Assembly (NCBI GenBank): GCA_007692455.1
Contig: RECC01000048.1
Coordinates: forward strand, 1 to 39,899
DNA length: 39,899 nucleotides
Direction: 5' to 3'
DNA from: Alkalibacterium sp.
GTDB lineage: Bacteria; Bacillota; Bacilli; Lactobacillales; Carnobacteriaceae_A
The translations under genes were made by a program, and so were the position numbers. The notes beneath the pieces were generated by a model, which was not told where the DNA came from, did no database searches, and saw nothing but the letters and a program-made list of their open reading frames with translations. Below are positions 7,165-15,047 of this stretch, piece by piece (position 1 is the stretch's first letter; each line of letters begins with the position of its first letter).

Positions 7165-7258
7165 TGCCTTTTAAAATTATACAGAATAGTGTTAGTATAA
7201 ATAAAGTAACAGCCGTTATTGACGTGCATTAATAACCAACAAGAGAGGAATAATAAGC

Positions 7259-8842
7259 ATGCTACTTTCAGATTTGTTAAAACCAGTGGGGATTATATCC
7301 AGTAATACAGAAAAACTTAATGAGAAGAGCATCCCTATACATAAACTTGCTTATCACTCCAGTGAAGTAGAAGAGGGCACTTTATTCGTATGCATAACCG
7401 GTTACAGGACTGACGGACACAAGTTTGCTGAAGCGGCGTTACTCAAGGGAGCAACGGCACTTATTGTCGAACGCTTTCTGCCAGAATTGGACATACCCCA
7501 GTATAAGGTTGAAAACAGCCGGAAAGCGCTTGCGAAAATTTCGAGTGTGTTCTTTGACCGTCCATCAGAAAGAATGAGTGTATTTGGTGTGACGGGTACC
7601 AATGGGAAAACGACCATAACCTATATGACTGACTGTATTTTTAGAGCTGATAAACTGGAAACGGGTCTTATTGGAACAGTCATGATAAAAAACAGAGATA
7701 AGAAAACACCCAGTGTGTTGACCACACCAGAATCACTGGACTTACAGGGCTACCTTAGTGATATGCAGACAGCCGGCGTTTCCCATGTATCTATGGAAGT
7801 ATCTTCCTCAGCACTGGAACTCCAAAGGGTTGCTGACGTCGATTTTGATGTAGTGGCCTTTACAAATATTAATAAAGATCACATAGAACTTCACGGCTCT
7901 TTTGATGCGTATTTTTCTGCTAAAGCCTCTCTTATTAGAAAAGCTTCAAGCAGCAGTATTGCTGTCATAAACGGAGACGAACCGCTGTTGACCTCTCTAG
8001 TCAATGAGACTGAGGCTCAAGTAGTGACGTTTGGCATTAACAATACAGAAGCCGATGTTACTGTCACGGATGTACAGCTGCTGGCAGGCAGACCTTCCTT
8101 TACGGTAAATATTAACACACCTCTTACAACACTGGGTGGGAATACCCTTGCTCCGATATCTTTCCCTGTCGACTTGAACGTGCCTGGACAGCACTCCATG
8201 TACAATGCCCTCACGGCTATTATAGTCGGACTGGCAAATGACTTATCTGTAAGTACGGTTAAAAGTGGCATAGAGTCGTTTGAAGGAGTAGAGAGACGCT
8301 TTCACATTTTATACGATGAAGAATTCATGATAGTGGACGATTTGTTCCTTAATGAAAATAATATCGAATCAAGCATGCGCACATTGGAAAGCTTAACCTA
8401 CCAGTCTATAAAAATCGTTCATGCGATAAGAGGAAGCAATGGTTCGAAACTGAATCGGGAAAATGCGACTAAAATGGCACAGTGGTTCAGAAAACTGTCT
8501 ATTGATAAAATGGTACTCACTGCCAGTCGATCGCATGTAAAAACTAAGGACCAGGTGTCCCAAGAAGAATTAAATGCCTTTCTGGATGTAATGGCAGATT
8601 TTGAAATTGATGTGGAATACTATGATGAACTTGAACAGGCACTATCCTCAAGTCTCAAAAAAATTGAGCAGGGAGATTTAATGCTTATTACAGGAGCTAG
8701 AGGAATGGATTACGGTGCAAAAACCTTGCTTGACCTGCTGAAGAAAAACAAACCGGAAAGCAGCCGTAGAATTATTCAGGAAGTTCTGAATAAAAAAATG
8801 GTGGGAATGGACGATTTAAGTCTGACGGATTCATCTGCTTAA
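7259..8842 (+). CDS. Divergent MurE-like Mur ligase
   Basis: 527 aa, with the three-domain Mur ligase plan. The N-terminal domain (1-105) keeps HSSEVEEGTLFVCITGYRTDGHKF. The central ATPase has the P-loop GVTGTNGKTTITYM (near 110-123), TTPESLDLQ, MEVSSSAL (His replaced by Ser compared with MEVSSHAL), FTNINKDHIELHG, and the lysine expected to be carbamylated at about 222 (YFSAKASL). The C-terminal domain departs from MurE: DYAHTPD is replaced by VDDLFLNENN (359-368), and the DNPR or DNPA motif that selects the third amino acid is replaced by SRSHVKTKD. It probably joins an amino acid or peptide to a UDP-linked or other carboxylate acceptor with ATP, but the substrate is unknown. A GAGAGG site precedes the ATG. 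It has two promoters upstream and DUF1846 downstream. Confidence 0.75.
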   Translation: MLLSDLLKPVGIISSNTEKLNEKSIPIHKLAYHSSEVEEGTLFVCITGYRTDGHKFAEAALLKGATALIVERFLPELDIPQYKVENSRKALAKISSVFFDRPSERMSVFGVTGTNGKTTITYMTDCIFRADKLETGLIGTVMIKNRDKKTPSVLTTPESLDLQGYLSDMQTAGVSHVSMEVSSSALELQRVADVDFDVVAFTNINKDHIELHGSFDAYFSAKASLIRKASSSSIAVINGDEPLLTSLVNETEAQVVTFGINNTEADVTVTDVQLLAGRPSFTVNINTPLTTLGGNTLAPISFPVDLNVPGQHSMYNALTAIIVGLANDLSVSTVKSGIESFEGVERRFHILYDEEFMIVDDLFLNENNIESSMRTLESLTYQSIKIVHAIRGSNGSKLNRENATKMAQWFRKLSIDKMVLTASRSHVKTKDQVSQEELNAFLDVMADFEIDVEYYDELEQALSSSLKKIEQGDLMLITGARGMDYGAKTLLDLLKKNKPESSRRIIQEVLNKKMVGMDDLSLTDSSA

Positions 8843-8865
8843 ATTTTTATAATAGTATCAGCTTA

Positions 8866-8902
8866 TCAACAGATTAATGATATAATTAATCTGTTGATTT
8901 TT
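8866..8902 (+). terminator. Perfect terminator-like hairpin between the MurE-like gene and DUF1846
   Basis: A perfect 13-bp stem (8866-8878 with 8885-8897) has a 6-base loop and ends in TTTTTGTTTTT. The T run ends one or two bases before the AGGAGG (8909-8914) of the DUF1846 gene, so no room is left for a separate promoter after it. TATAAT occurs in the loop and right arm (8881-8886) and again at 8848-8853. It either ends the MurE-like transcript or sets the level of read-through into DUF1846. Confidence 0.8.
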
Positions 8903-8919
8903 GTTTTTAGGAGGACACT

Positions 8920-10428
8920 ATGAAAAAAGTTGGATTTGATACAGATAAATACCTTAAGGAACAATCTGCCTATATTTTAGAAAGGGTAGAGAACAGTGAG
9001 AAGCTATATCTTGAATTTGGAGGCAAACTCATAGGAGATAAACACGCTAAGCGTGTACTACCGGGTTTTGACGAAGATGCCAAGATGAAACTTTTGGCTT
9101 CACTGAAAGATCAGTCTGAAATAATAATCTGCGTCTATGCAGGAGATATTGAGCGCAATAAGGTTAGGGGGGACTACGGCATTACATACGACCGCGATGT
9201 CCTTCGTTTAATCGATGAATACCGGGCATATGGTATTCCAGTAAACAGCGTACTTATTACGCGATACCGGGAACAGCCGAACGTTAAAATATTCATGTCG
9301 AAACTTGAACGTAGTGGAATTGTCGTGCACACCCATAAGGAAATAGAGGGGTACCCAACTAATGTAGAGGCTATTGTTGGTGACAACGGTTTTGCATCCA
9401 ACTCATTTATTCACACAACGAAACCTCTGGTGGTCGTGACAGCTCCTGGAGCGGGAAGCGGCAAGCTTGCTACTTGTTTGAACCAGCTCTACCATGAATA
9501 CGCGAATGGTAACGAAGCAAGTTATGCAAAGTTTGAGACGTTTCCTGTCTGGAATATGCCACTTAAACATCCGGTCAACAGTGCCTATGAGGCTGCGACT
9601 GTTGATTTGAAAGATGTCAATATGTTGGATAACTATCATTTTGAAGCATATGGGGAAGTTGCCGTCAATTACAATCGAGATATGGAAATGTTCCCAGTTA
9701 TCAGACGGATTATAGAAAAGATTACAGGAAAAGCATCAGTATATCAGTCTCCAACTGATATGGGTGTCAACCGTCTGAAGTCAGGTATTATTGATGATGA
9801 ACTTGTTTGTCAGGCTTCAATGCAGGAAATTATCCGACGAGCCTTTGCCATTGAAAATGACTATATTAAAGGTACAGCAGATGATGAGACACTTCGTCAT
9901 ATGCAGCTGATACTTGAAGAAAACGGTTTGAAGAAAGAAAACAGAAAAACTGTAACTGTGGCGAGAGAATATGCCGAAAAGGTCCAGAAAAAGCTCGGCA
10001 GTTCAAATCTTCAGGCAGTACTGGCTATTGAGCTGCCGAATGGTAAAGTCATTACCGGCAGAACTACACCTTTAATGGATGCTTCTGCGGCTGCAATTGT
10101 CAACAGTTTGAAATCTTTAGCGAACATTTCCGATGAGATTGATTTGCTGGCCCCTATGATTCTAGAAACCATAAAGCAGCTGAAAACAAATGAACTTAAG
10201 AGTAAAGTACCGACTTTGTCTGCCAACGAACTGCTGATTGCTCTGGCTATCAGTGCTGTGACTAATCCAACTGCTTCACTGGCCTATAAGGAGATTGAAC
10301 ATTTAAAAGATGCTCAGGCACACTCGACGGTCATGCTGAATAATGAGAATGCCCAGACTATTCGGATGCTAGGAATAGATGTCACGAATGATCCGGTATA
10401 TCCTTCAGATAACCTTTACTATAACTAA
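8920..10428 (+). CDS. DUF1846 family protein (UPF0371)
   Basis: 502 aa, full length for the DUF1846/UPF0371 family, whose members are about 490-505 residues and have no established function. Recognisable family segments are the start KKVGFDTDKYLKEQS, LYLEFGGKLIGDKHAKRVLPG, the phosphate-binding-like loop TAPGAGSGKLATCLNQLYHEY (residues about 174-190, in part a Walker-A look-alike but with Leu where Ser or Thr is expected), TFPVWNMPLKHPVNSAYEAAT, the SPTDMGVNR motif, and LGSSNLQAVLAIELPNG-K. An AGGAGG site precedes the ATG. The gene follows the MurE-like ligase with only 77 bases between, filled by a terminator hairpin, so the two may share transcripts by read-through. A nucleotide-binding role is only a guess from the glycine-rich loop. 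Confidence 0.85.
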   Translation: MKKVGFDTDKYLKEQSAYILERVENSEKLYLEFGGKLIGDKHAKRVLPGFDEDAKMKLLASLKDQSEIIICVYAGDIERNKVRGDYGITYDRDVLRLIDEYRAYGIPVNSVLITRYREQPNVKIFMSKLERSGIVVHTHKEIEGYPTNVEAIVGDNGFASNSFIHTTKPLVVVTAPGAGSGKLATCLNQLYHEYANGNEASYAKFETFPVWNMPLKHPVNSAYEAATVDLKDVNMLDNYHFEAYGEVAVNYNRDMEMFPVIRRIIEKITGKASVYQSPTDMGVNRLKSGIIDDELVCQASMQEIIRRAFAIENDYIKGTADDETLRHMQLILEENGLKKENRKTVTVAREYAEKVQKKLGSSNLQAVLAIELPNGKVITGRTTPLMDASAAAIVNSLKSLANISDEIDLLAPMILETIKQLKTNELKSKVPTLSANELLIALAISAVTNPTASLAYKEIEHLKDAQAHSTVMLNNENAQTIRMLGIDVTNDPVYPSDNLYYN

Positions 10429-10482
10429 GCGCAGCTTAATGTGATGAAATAAAATGATTGAAAGAAAACCATTACTCACGAT

Positions 10483-10540
10483 AAAAAAGCTATCCATCTT
10501 GGTTCAGCATAAAAGCTGATTTAAGGTGGCTAGCTTTTTT
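10483..10540. terminator. Terminator of DUF1846
   Basis: An 18-base outer stem (10483-10500 with 10523-10540, two imperfect pairs) encloses an inner hairpin TCAGC-ATAAAA-GCTGA and ends in a six-T run. The A run on the left may also let it serve the reverse RNase H gene. Confidence 0.75.
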
Positions 10541-10609
10541 AGAATTAGGAAATAATGCAAATCCAGTACAAGAAGAGTCTTAAAGGATTAGTCACGAAAT
10601 ACACTGCAT

Positions 10610-11014
10610 TTATTTTTTAACTTGTGCGCGAATAGCCTGTTTGGCAAGATTATCTGCTCCTCTGTTGTTTTTTTCTGGAATCCAAACAACATCATAGAGA
10701 GTGAGTTGTTTAAGTAAGAAGCAGATTTTTTCAAATATGGGTTGGTAATCCTCGTTTTTTATGTACTGCTTATTAACTGACTGGGCAACTAGCTGGCTGT
10801 CTGTATGAAATATCGTCCATTCATTTACCCGATCATGCTCAACGACCCATTTAACTGCTTCATGAAAAGCATGCAGTTCTGCTAGATGATTATCAAGTGT
10901 ATCTGGCAGAGGAAAGGCTAACTGCTCATGCAAACCATCACCCACTATGAGCAGTCCCATGCCTGCGAGCTTCTGCTGCTGAGAAACCGCTCCATCACTA
11001 TAAATTTTGAGCAT
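10610..11014 (-). CDS. Ribonuclease HI-family protein (YpeP/RnhA-like)
   Basis: 134 aa, one RNase H fold domain. The acidic catalytic set is visible: D7 in IYSDGA, E in NHLAELHAFHEA (near 46), D in FHTDSQLVAQS (near 72), and the fourth Asp in RGADNLAKQAI (near 121). This class cuts RNA in RNA-DNA hybrids with two metal ions. Firmicutes carry several short RNase HI relatives lacking the basic protrusion, as here, some of which are weak or inactive. An AGGAGA site precedes the ATG. It lies upstream of nothing on its strand and shares the reverse orientation with the cold-shock gene, but a terminator separates them. The window also encodes RNase HII (21206-21973). Confidence 0.85.
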   Translation of the reverse strand: MLKIYSDGAVSQQQKLAGMGLLIVGDGLHEQLAFPLPDTLDNHLAELHAFHEAVKWVVEHDRVNEWTIFHTDSQLVAQSVNKQYIKNEDYQPIFEKICFLLKQLTLYDVVWIPEKNNRGADNLAKQAIRAQVKK

Positions 11015-11069
11015 ATTGACTTCTCCTTTTCTTGTGGAAAATAGTACAGTTATGGAAAAACTGAATAGA

Positions 11070-11103
11070 AAAAAGACCAGATTCTATTCCATCTGATCTT
11101 TTT
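11070..11103 (-). terminator. Terminator of the cold-shock gene
   Basis: A 13-bp stem (11070-11082 with 11091-11103) with one G-U pair in reverse-strand RNA and a T run, 14 bases behind the cold-shock stop codon. Confidence 0.8.
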
Positions 11104-11117
11104 CTATGTAATTTAAG

Positions 11118-11333
11118 TTATTCATCATCTTCATCTTTAACAACGACATTAGTAGCTTGAGGACCACGTGACCCTTCAACGATATCAAACTCAACTTTCT
11201 GGCCTTCATTCAATGCTTTGTACCCTTCCATGTCAATTCCGGTAAAGTGTACGAAAACATCATCTTCATCATTATACTGAATAAAGCCATAACCTTTCTG
11301 GTTGTTAAACCATTTAACAGTACCTATAGTCAT
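11118..11333 (-). CDS. Cold-shock protein, CspA family
   Basis: 71 aa, a single OB-fold cold-shock domain that binds single-stranded RNA and DNA and melts RNA secondary structure. The RNA-binding motifs RNP1 (KGYGFIQY) and RNP2 (DVFVHF) are intact, as is the [10 protein letters not shown] start. The acidic tail KDEDDE is usual for Gram-positive members with 66-72 residues. A GGGGGAAAA site precedes the ATG. It is a single gene with its own near-consensus promoter and its own terminator, and a leader of about 45 bases, shorter than those of the classic cold-induced E. coli cspA. Confidence 0.95.
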   Translation of the reverse strand: MTIGTVKWFNNQKGYGFIQYNDEDDVFVHFTGIDMEGYKALNEGQKVEFDIVEGSRGPQATNVVVKDEDDE

Positions 11334-11378
11334 CGTTTTCCCCCTAAGATATCTTAAGTATAGTCGCCTAATGAGTTT

Positions 11379-11407
11379 AGTATAAAGTATTCGCTTTCTC
11401 GAGTCAA
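11379..11407 (-). promoter_or_regulatory. Promoter of the cold-shock gene
   Basis: On the reverse strand TTGACT (11407-11402), a 17-base spacer and TATACT (11384-11379) form a near-consensus sigma-A promoter 45 bases before the ATG. Confidence 0.75.
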
Positions 11408-11442
11408 TCCATCTTAATGAGCAAGAAGGTTTCCAGCTGGTA

Positions 11443-11471
11443 GTGAAACAACACTAAAACTATGCTAGAAT
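11443..11471 (+). promoter_or_regulatory. Probable promoter of the ABC-F gene
   Basis: GTGAAA (11443-11448), a 17-base spacer and TAGAAT (11466-11471) preceded by TGC, an extended -10. It lies 30 bases before the ATG and may drive ABC-F, thyA and folA together. Confidence 0.5.
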
Positions 11472-11501
11472 TAAAAAGGACAAAAGGTGAGGAGATAACA
11501 T

Positions 11502-13385
11502 ATGAAAGAATGGAAAATTGAAGACTTAAGGCATTCTTATGGAATTAAGACATTATTTAAAGGAATAAATTTTTCAATTAAAGAGAATCAGAGAGTCGGT
11601 CTGATTGGAGTTAACGGAACAGGTAAAACCAGTTTACTGAGAATAGTAGCCGGTGAATTAAAGCCGGATGAAGGAAATATAAGCAAACCCGGCGAGTATG
11701 CGATTGGTTATTTGAGTCAGAAAAATGAATTGGATGAAAAGAAGACCGTATTCGAAACGGTTTTTGATGGCGAATCGCCCATTGTAAAAGCTGCGAGATA
11801 CTACGAAGAAGTCTTAACACGTCTGACTGAGAATCCAATGGATGAAACTATCCAGAAAGAATTTACACAAGCTGAAAAACGAATGAATCAGGAAGATGCC
11901 TGGAATGTTTCTGCCCGTGCCAAAGCAGTTTTAACTCGTCTGGGCCTTGCGGACAGCAGTCAGAAAGTCGAGAGCTTATCAGGTGGACAGAAAAAGAGAG
12001 CGGCTCTTGCTCAAGTTTTAATACAGGAACCTGATCTCTTAATTTTAGATGAGCCGACAAACCACTTGGACTTCCAGATGATTAAATGGCTAGAAGATTA
12101 TCTATCAGGTTATAGAGGCGCATTACTGATGGTCACCCATGATCGTTATTTCCTCGATAGGGTATCGAATGAAATAGTCGAACTGGAAAGCGGTCTGTTG
12201 TACTCCTATCCGGGAAATTATCAAAAATACCTCGAGCTGAAAGCTGAAAGAGAAGAAACAGAACAAAGACTACAGCATAAGCAGAAACAGATGTACAAGC
12301 AGGAACTTGACTGGATGAGAGCCGGAGTCAAAGCCCGAGGAACCAAACAGGAAGCTCGAAAAGAGCGTTTTTCTCAGCTGGAAAGCAAAGTGAAGAGTCA
12401 GGAAACAAAGTCTGACCTCGAATTGAACTTATCCGGCTCCAGATTGGGGAAAAAAGTTCTGGAACTGGAAAATGCATCTAAAAACATAAAAGACATTGTC
12501 ATCCTTGACCAATTTAATCTGTTGATACAGCAAACTGACAGGATAGGTGTCACAGGTGTTAATGGTGCTGGTAAAACGACTTTTCTTAACATTTTAGCTG
12601 ATGAAGAGCCTTTAGACTCTGGCATACTGACTATCGGTGAGACAGTCAAGATTGGCTTTTACAAGCAGATAAATGAAGAGTTCGATGAAGATAAACGCGT
12701 CATCACTTACTTGAGAGAGATTGCTGAAGAAGTAAAACTGGCAGATGGATCTTCAGTGAGCGTCTCCCAGCTGCTTGAACGCTTTCTGTTTAACCGCTCG
12801 ATGCATGGTTCACCAATTAACAAGCTTTCCGGTGGCGAAAAAAGAAGGCTTTACCTTCTGAAGATACTCATGCAGCAGCCTAATGTGCTGATTCTAGATG
12901 AGCCAACCAACGATCTGGATGTTCAGACGTTGACCATACTGGAAGACTATATCGCTCTATTTCCCGGAGCAGTCATAGCGGTGTCTCACGACCGGTATTT
13001 TCTTGATAAAGTGGCAGATAAGTTGCTTATCTTTAAGGGACAGGGGCGTATTGAAGAAAGTTATTCTTCTTTATCCGATTACCTTCAGCAAAGCGAAGAG
13101 ATGAAACCTGAAAAGGCTGCTGAAAAGAAGGCAAAAGAATTGCCAAAAAAAGAAAAAGAAGTCAAAGAAAAGACAACACTGACATATATGGAAAAAAAAG
13201 AATGGGAAACCATTGAAAAAGAGATTGAAACGCTTGAAAATAAGCTTGAAGAGATAGAGCAAGCTATGGAAACTAGTGTGTCTGATCATGTGAAACTGGC
13301 TGAACTGACAAATGAACAGTCTAACTTAAATGAACAGTTGGAAGAAAAGTATGCCAGGTGGGAATATCTGGCACAATACAGTTAA
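11502..13385 (+). CDS. ABC-F ATPase, Uup/YfmR type
   Basis: 627 aa without membrane segments. Two ATP-binding cassettes are separated by a charged helical linker (about 235-310) rich in Glu, Gln and Lys. The first cassette has GVNGTGKTS, LSGGQKKR and LILDEPTNHLD. The second has GVNGAGKTT, LSGGEKRR and LILDEPTNDLD. The last 80 residues form a Lys/Glu-rich coiled coil, as in Uup and B. subtilis YfmR. ABC-F proteins of this type act on ribosomes, and YfmR has been linked to relief of stalling at proline-rich stretches, with DNA-repair ties reported for Uup. It is not an obvious antibiotic-resistance type. GGAG precedes the ATG. The thyA gene follows 12 bases after the stop, so an operon with thyA-folA is likely. 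Confidence 0.88.
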   Translation: MKEWKIEDLRHSYGIKTLFKGINFSIKENQRVGLIGVNGTGKTSLLRIVAGELKPDEGNISKPGEYAIGYLSQKNELDEKKTVFETVFDGESPIVKAARYYEEVLTRLTENPMDETIQKEFTQAEKRMNQEDAWNVSARAKAVLTRLGLADSSQKVESLSGGQKKRAALAQVLIQEPDLLILDEPTNHLDFQMIKWLEDYLSGYRGALLMVTHDRYFLDRVSNEIVELESGLLYSYPGNYQKYLELKAEREETEQRLQHKQKQMYKQELDWMRAGVKARGTKQEARKERFSQLESKVKSQETKSDLELNLSGSRLGKKVLELENASKNIKDIVILDQFNLLIQQTDRIGVTGVNGAGKTTFLNILADEEPLDSGILTIGETVKIGFYKQINEEFDEDKRVITYLREIAEEVKLADGSSVSVSQLLERFLFNRSMHGSPINKLSGGEKRRLYLLKILMQQPNVLILDEPTNDLDVQTLTILEDYIALFPGAVIAVSHDRYFLDKVADKLLIFKGQGRIEESYSSLSDYLQQSEEMKPEKAAEKKAKELPKKEKEVKEKTTLTYMEKKEWETIEKEIETLENKLEEIEQAMETSVSDHVKLAELTNEQSNLNEQLEEKYARWEYLAQYS

Positions 13386-13397
13386 GGAGTGCAAAAA

Positions 13398-14342
13398 ATG
13401 GAACAAGAATATTTAGATTTAGCACAGAGAATTATCAATGAGGGAACAAAAAGAGAAGACCGCACCGGAACGGGTACAAAATCGGTTTTCGGACATCAGA
13501 TGCGCTTTGATTTACAGAAGGGCTTTCCTTTGCTGACCACAAAACGTGTTTTTTTCAAGCTGATTAAAAGTGAATTGCTGTGGTTCTTGAAAGGCGATAC
13601 CAATATCCGCTTTCTTTTAGAAAATAATAATCATATTTGGGATGAGTGGGCATTTGAACGTTACGTCAAGAGTGAAGATTATACTGGCCCAGACATGACA
13701 AATTTTGGTCTGCGTGTTCAGGAAGATGAAGAATTTAAAAAAGTGTATGATGTCGAAATGAATAAATTCAGAGAAAAGGTCTTATCAGATGATGACTTTT
13801 CAGAAAAACATGGTTCTCTTGGAAATGTTTATGGTGCCCAGTGGCGTGCCTGGGAAACAAAAGAAGGAGGCTTCATTGATCAGATTCAGGATGTCATCGA
13901 TTCTATCAAGACTAAACCCTATTCGAGACGACACATAGTTTCAGCATGGAATCCTGAAGAAGTTCCGACCATGGCCTTGCCACCTTGTCACACTCTTTTC
14001 CAATTCTATGTTGACGGGAACAAATTAAGCTGTCAGCTCTACCAGAGAAGTGCAGATGTGTTCTTAGGCGTTCCATTTAACATCGCCAGTTACGCATTAC
14101 TGACTCATCTTATCGCGCAGGAAACTGGTTTGGAAGTCGGAGAATTCGTTCACACACTTGGGGATGCCCATCTCTATCTGAACCATATGGACCAGATTAA
14201 TGAACAGCTGTCTCGAGATATTCGTGAATTTCCTCAATTGGAGTTAAATCCGGACAAGAGTATTTTTGATTTTGAAATGGACGATATTAAAATTAAGAAC
14301 TACAATCCACACAAGTCGATTAAGGCACCGATTGCAGTATAA
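13398..14342 (+). CDS. thyA: Thymidylate synthase
   Basis: 314 aa. It makes dTMP from dUMP using methylene-tetrahydrofolate, which it oxidises to dihydrofolate. Seen are the folate and dUMP site [17 protein letters not shown], the extra roughly 50-residue insert (about 87-138) typical of the longer Lactobacillus-type enzyme, [11 protein letters not shown], the nucleophile Cys 197 in [12 protein letters not shown], and the [23 protein letters not shown] block. I place the start at the ATG at 13398, preceded by AAGGAGTG with seven bases spacing. The GTG at 13389 is part of that ribosome binding site and is rejected. The dihydrofolate reductase that recycles its product follows at once. Confidence 0.96.
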   Translation: MEQEYLDLAQRIINEGTKREDRTGTGTKSVFGHQMRFDLQKGFPLLTTKRVFFKLIKSELLWFLKGDTNIRFLLENNNHIWDEWAFERYVKSEDYTGPDMTNFGLRVQEDEEFKKVYDVEMNKFREKVLSDDDFSEKHGSLGNVYGAQWRAWETKEGGFIDQIQDVIDSIKTKPYSRRHIVSAWNPEEVPTMALPPCHTLFQFYVDGNKLSCQLYQRSADVFLGVPFNIASYALLTHLIAQETGLEVGEFVHTLGDAHLYLNHMDQINEQLSRDIREFPQLELNPDKSIFDFEMDDIKIKNYNPHKSIKAPIAV

Positions 14343-14353
14343 AACTAAAAGAG

Positions 14354-14387
14354 TTGCTATAAACAACTGTTTAGTTGGTTGTAGCAA
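14354..14387 (+). promoter_or_regulatory. Hairpin between thyA and folA
   Basis: Fifteen-base arms (14354-14368 with 14373-14387), with one G-U and one mismatch and a GTTT loop, end 7 bases before the folA AAGGAGGAG. No T run follows, so it is not a normal terminator. It may stabilise the thyA message end, be a processing site, or modulate folA translation. Confidence 0.5.
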
Positions 14388-14407
14388 ATAACAAGGAGGA
14401 GATTGGT

Positions 14408-14899
14408 TTGATAACTTTTGTATGGGCAGAAGATGAAAATGGCGTTATCGGAAAAGATGGCCAGTTGCCATGGACACTTCCGGCGGATATGGCTTTTTTT
14501 AAGAAAGTAACACTGACTGGTAATGTTGCTATGGGGAGAAAAACTCTGGAAAGCATCCCGAATCCGCCTTTGAAAAATAGGAAGAATGTTGTAATGACTC
14601 GTAATGAATCTTATGAATTCCCCGGAGTAGTTGTCTGTCACAATAAAGAAGAAGTATTGGCAGAAAACGAAAAAGAGGATAAGCCGCTGCACGTTATAGG
14701 TGGGGTATCTTTATTTGAAGAATTCTTAGATGAAGTAGACATGCTTTATCGCACAATTATTCATGATACTTTTGAAGGTGATACGTTCATACCTCAAATT
14801 GATTATGACAAGTTTGAGCTGATTGAAAAAGTAGAGGGTACAGTGGATGATAAGAATAGACATCCACATACTTTCCTGATTTATAAGAGAAAGGGCTGA
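14408..14899 (+). CDS. folA: Dihydrofolate reductase
   Basis: 163 aa, the usual length. It reduces dihydrofolate to tetrahydrofolate with NADPH, closing the cycle opened by thymidylate synthase. Family signatures: ENGVIGKDGQLPWTLPADMAFFKK, GNVAMGRKTLESIP (NADPH site), NVVMTRN, HVIGGVSLFEEFL, and the acidic residue after LPW (about residue 27, in PADM). I place the start at a TTG at 14408, six bases after AAGGAGGAG. A longer frame begins at 14375 but would run through the hairpin and this ribosome binding site. Adjacent to thyA, as in many Bacilli, and probably cotranscribed. Trimethoprim targets this enzyme; nothing suggests resistance. Confidence 0.94.
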   Translation: MITFVWAEDENGVIGKDGQLPWTLPADMAFFKKVTLTGNVAMGRKTLESIPNPPLKNRKNVVMTRNESYEFPGVVVCHNKEEVLAENEKEDKPLHVIGGVSLFEEFLDEVDMLYRTIIHDTFEGDTFIPQIDYDKFELIEKVEGTVDDKNRHPHTFLIYKRKG

Positions 14900-14945
14900 G
14901 CAAAATTCAGTTAGACAGTCTTTCTAACAGGTAAAATAATATAAA

Positions 14946-14992
14946 AACGAGCCGCAATCCTCATTTCTTATAAGGATCGCGGCTCGTTATTG
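14946..14992. terminator. Terminator between folA and trhA (bidirectional)
   Basis: Fifteen-base arms (14946-14960 with 14974-14988), GC-rich in the middle (CGAGCCGC), with one imperfect pair and A/T flanks. It serves the folA operon forward and the converging hemolysin III gene in reverse. Confidence 0.8.
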
Positions 14993-15047
14993 TTATACAA
15001 TTAGATTTACTGCTTAGTTATCTAAACTTCAGTAACTAAGATTATGC

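Larger units (their letters stand above)
6910..7258. other. Noncoding region with tandem forward promoters
   Basis: This 349-base gap between alkD (reverse) and the MurE-like gene (forward) contains two well-formed forward promoters (6979-7007 and 7136-7164). No gene-like frame is seen between them; the longest starts are under 20 codons. Transcript from the first promoter would have a leader of about 245 bases before the MurE-like gene. Confidence 0.6.

Noticed and set aside
13389-13397. GTG start for thyA nine bases upstream of the ATG
   Set aside because: The GTG is part of the AAGGAGTG ribosome binding site of the ATG at 13398.
14375-14407. Longer folA product starting at a TTG at 14375
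   Set aside because: It would read through the intergenic hairpin arm and the strong ribosome binding site; the TTG at 14408 gives the usual enzyme length and N-terminus.
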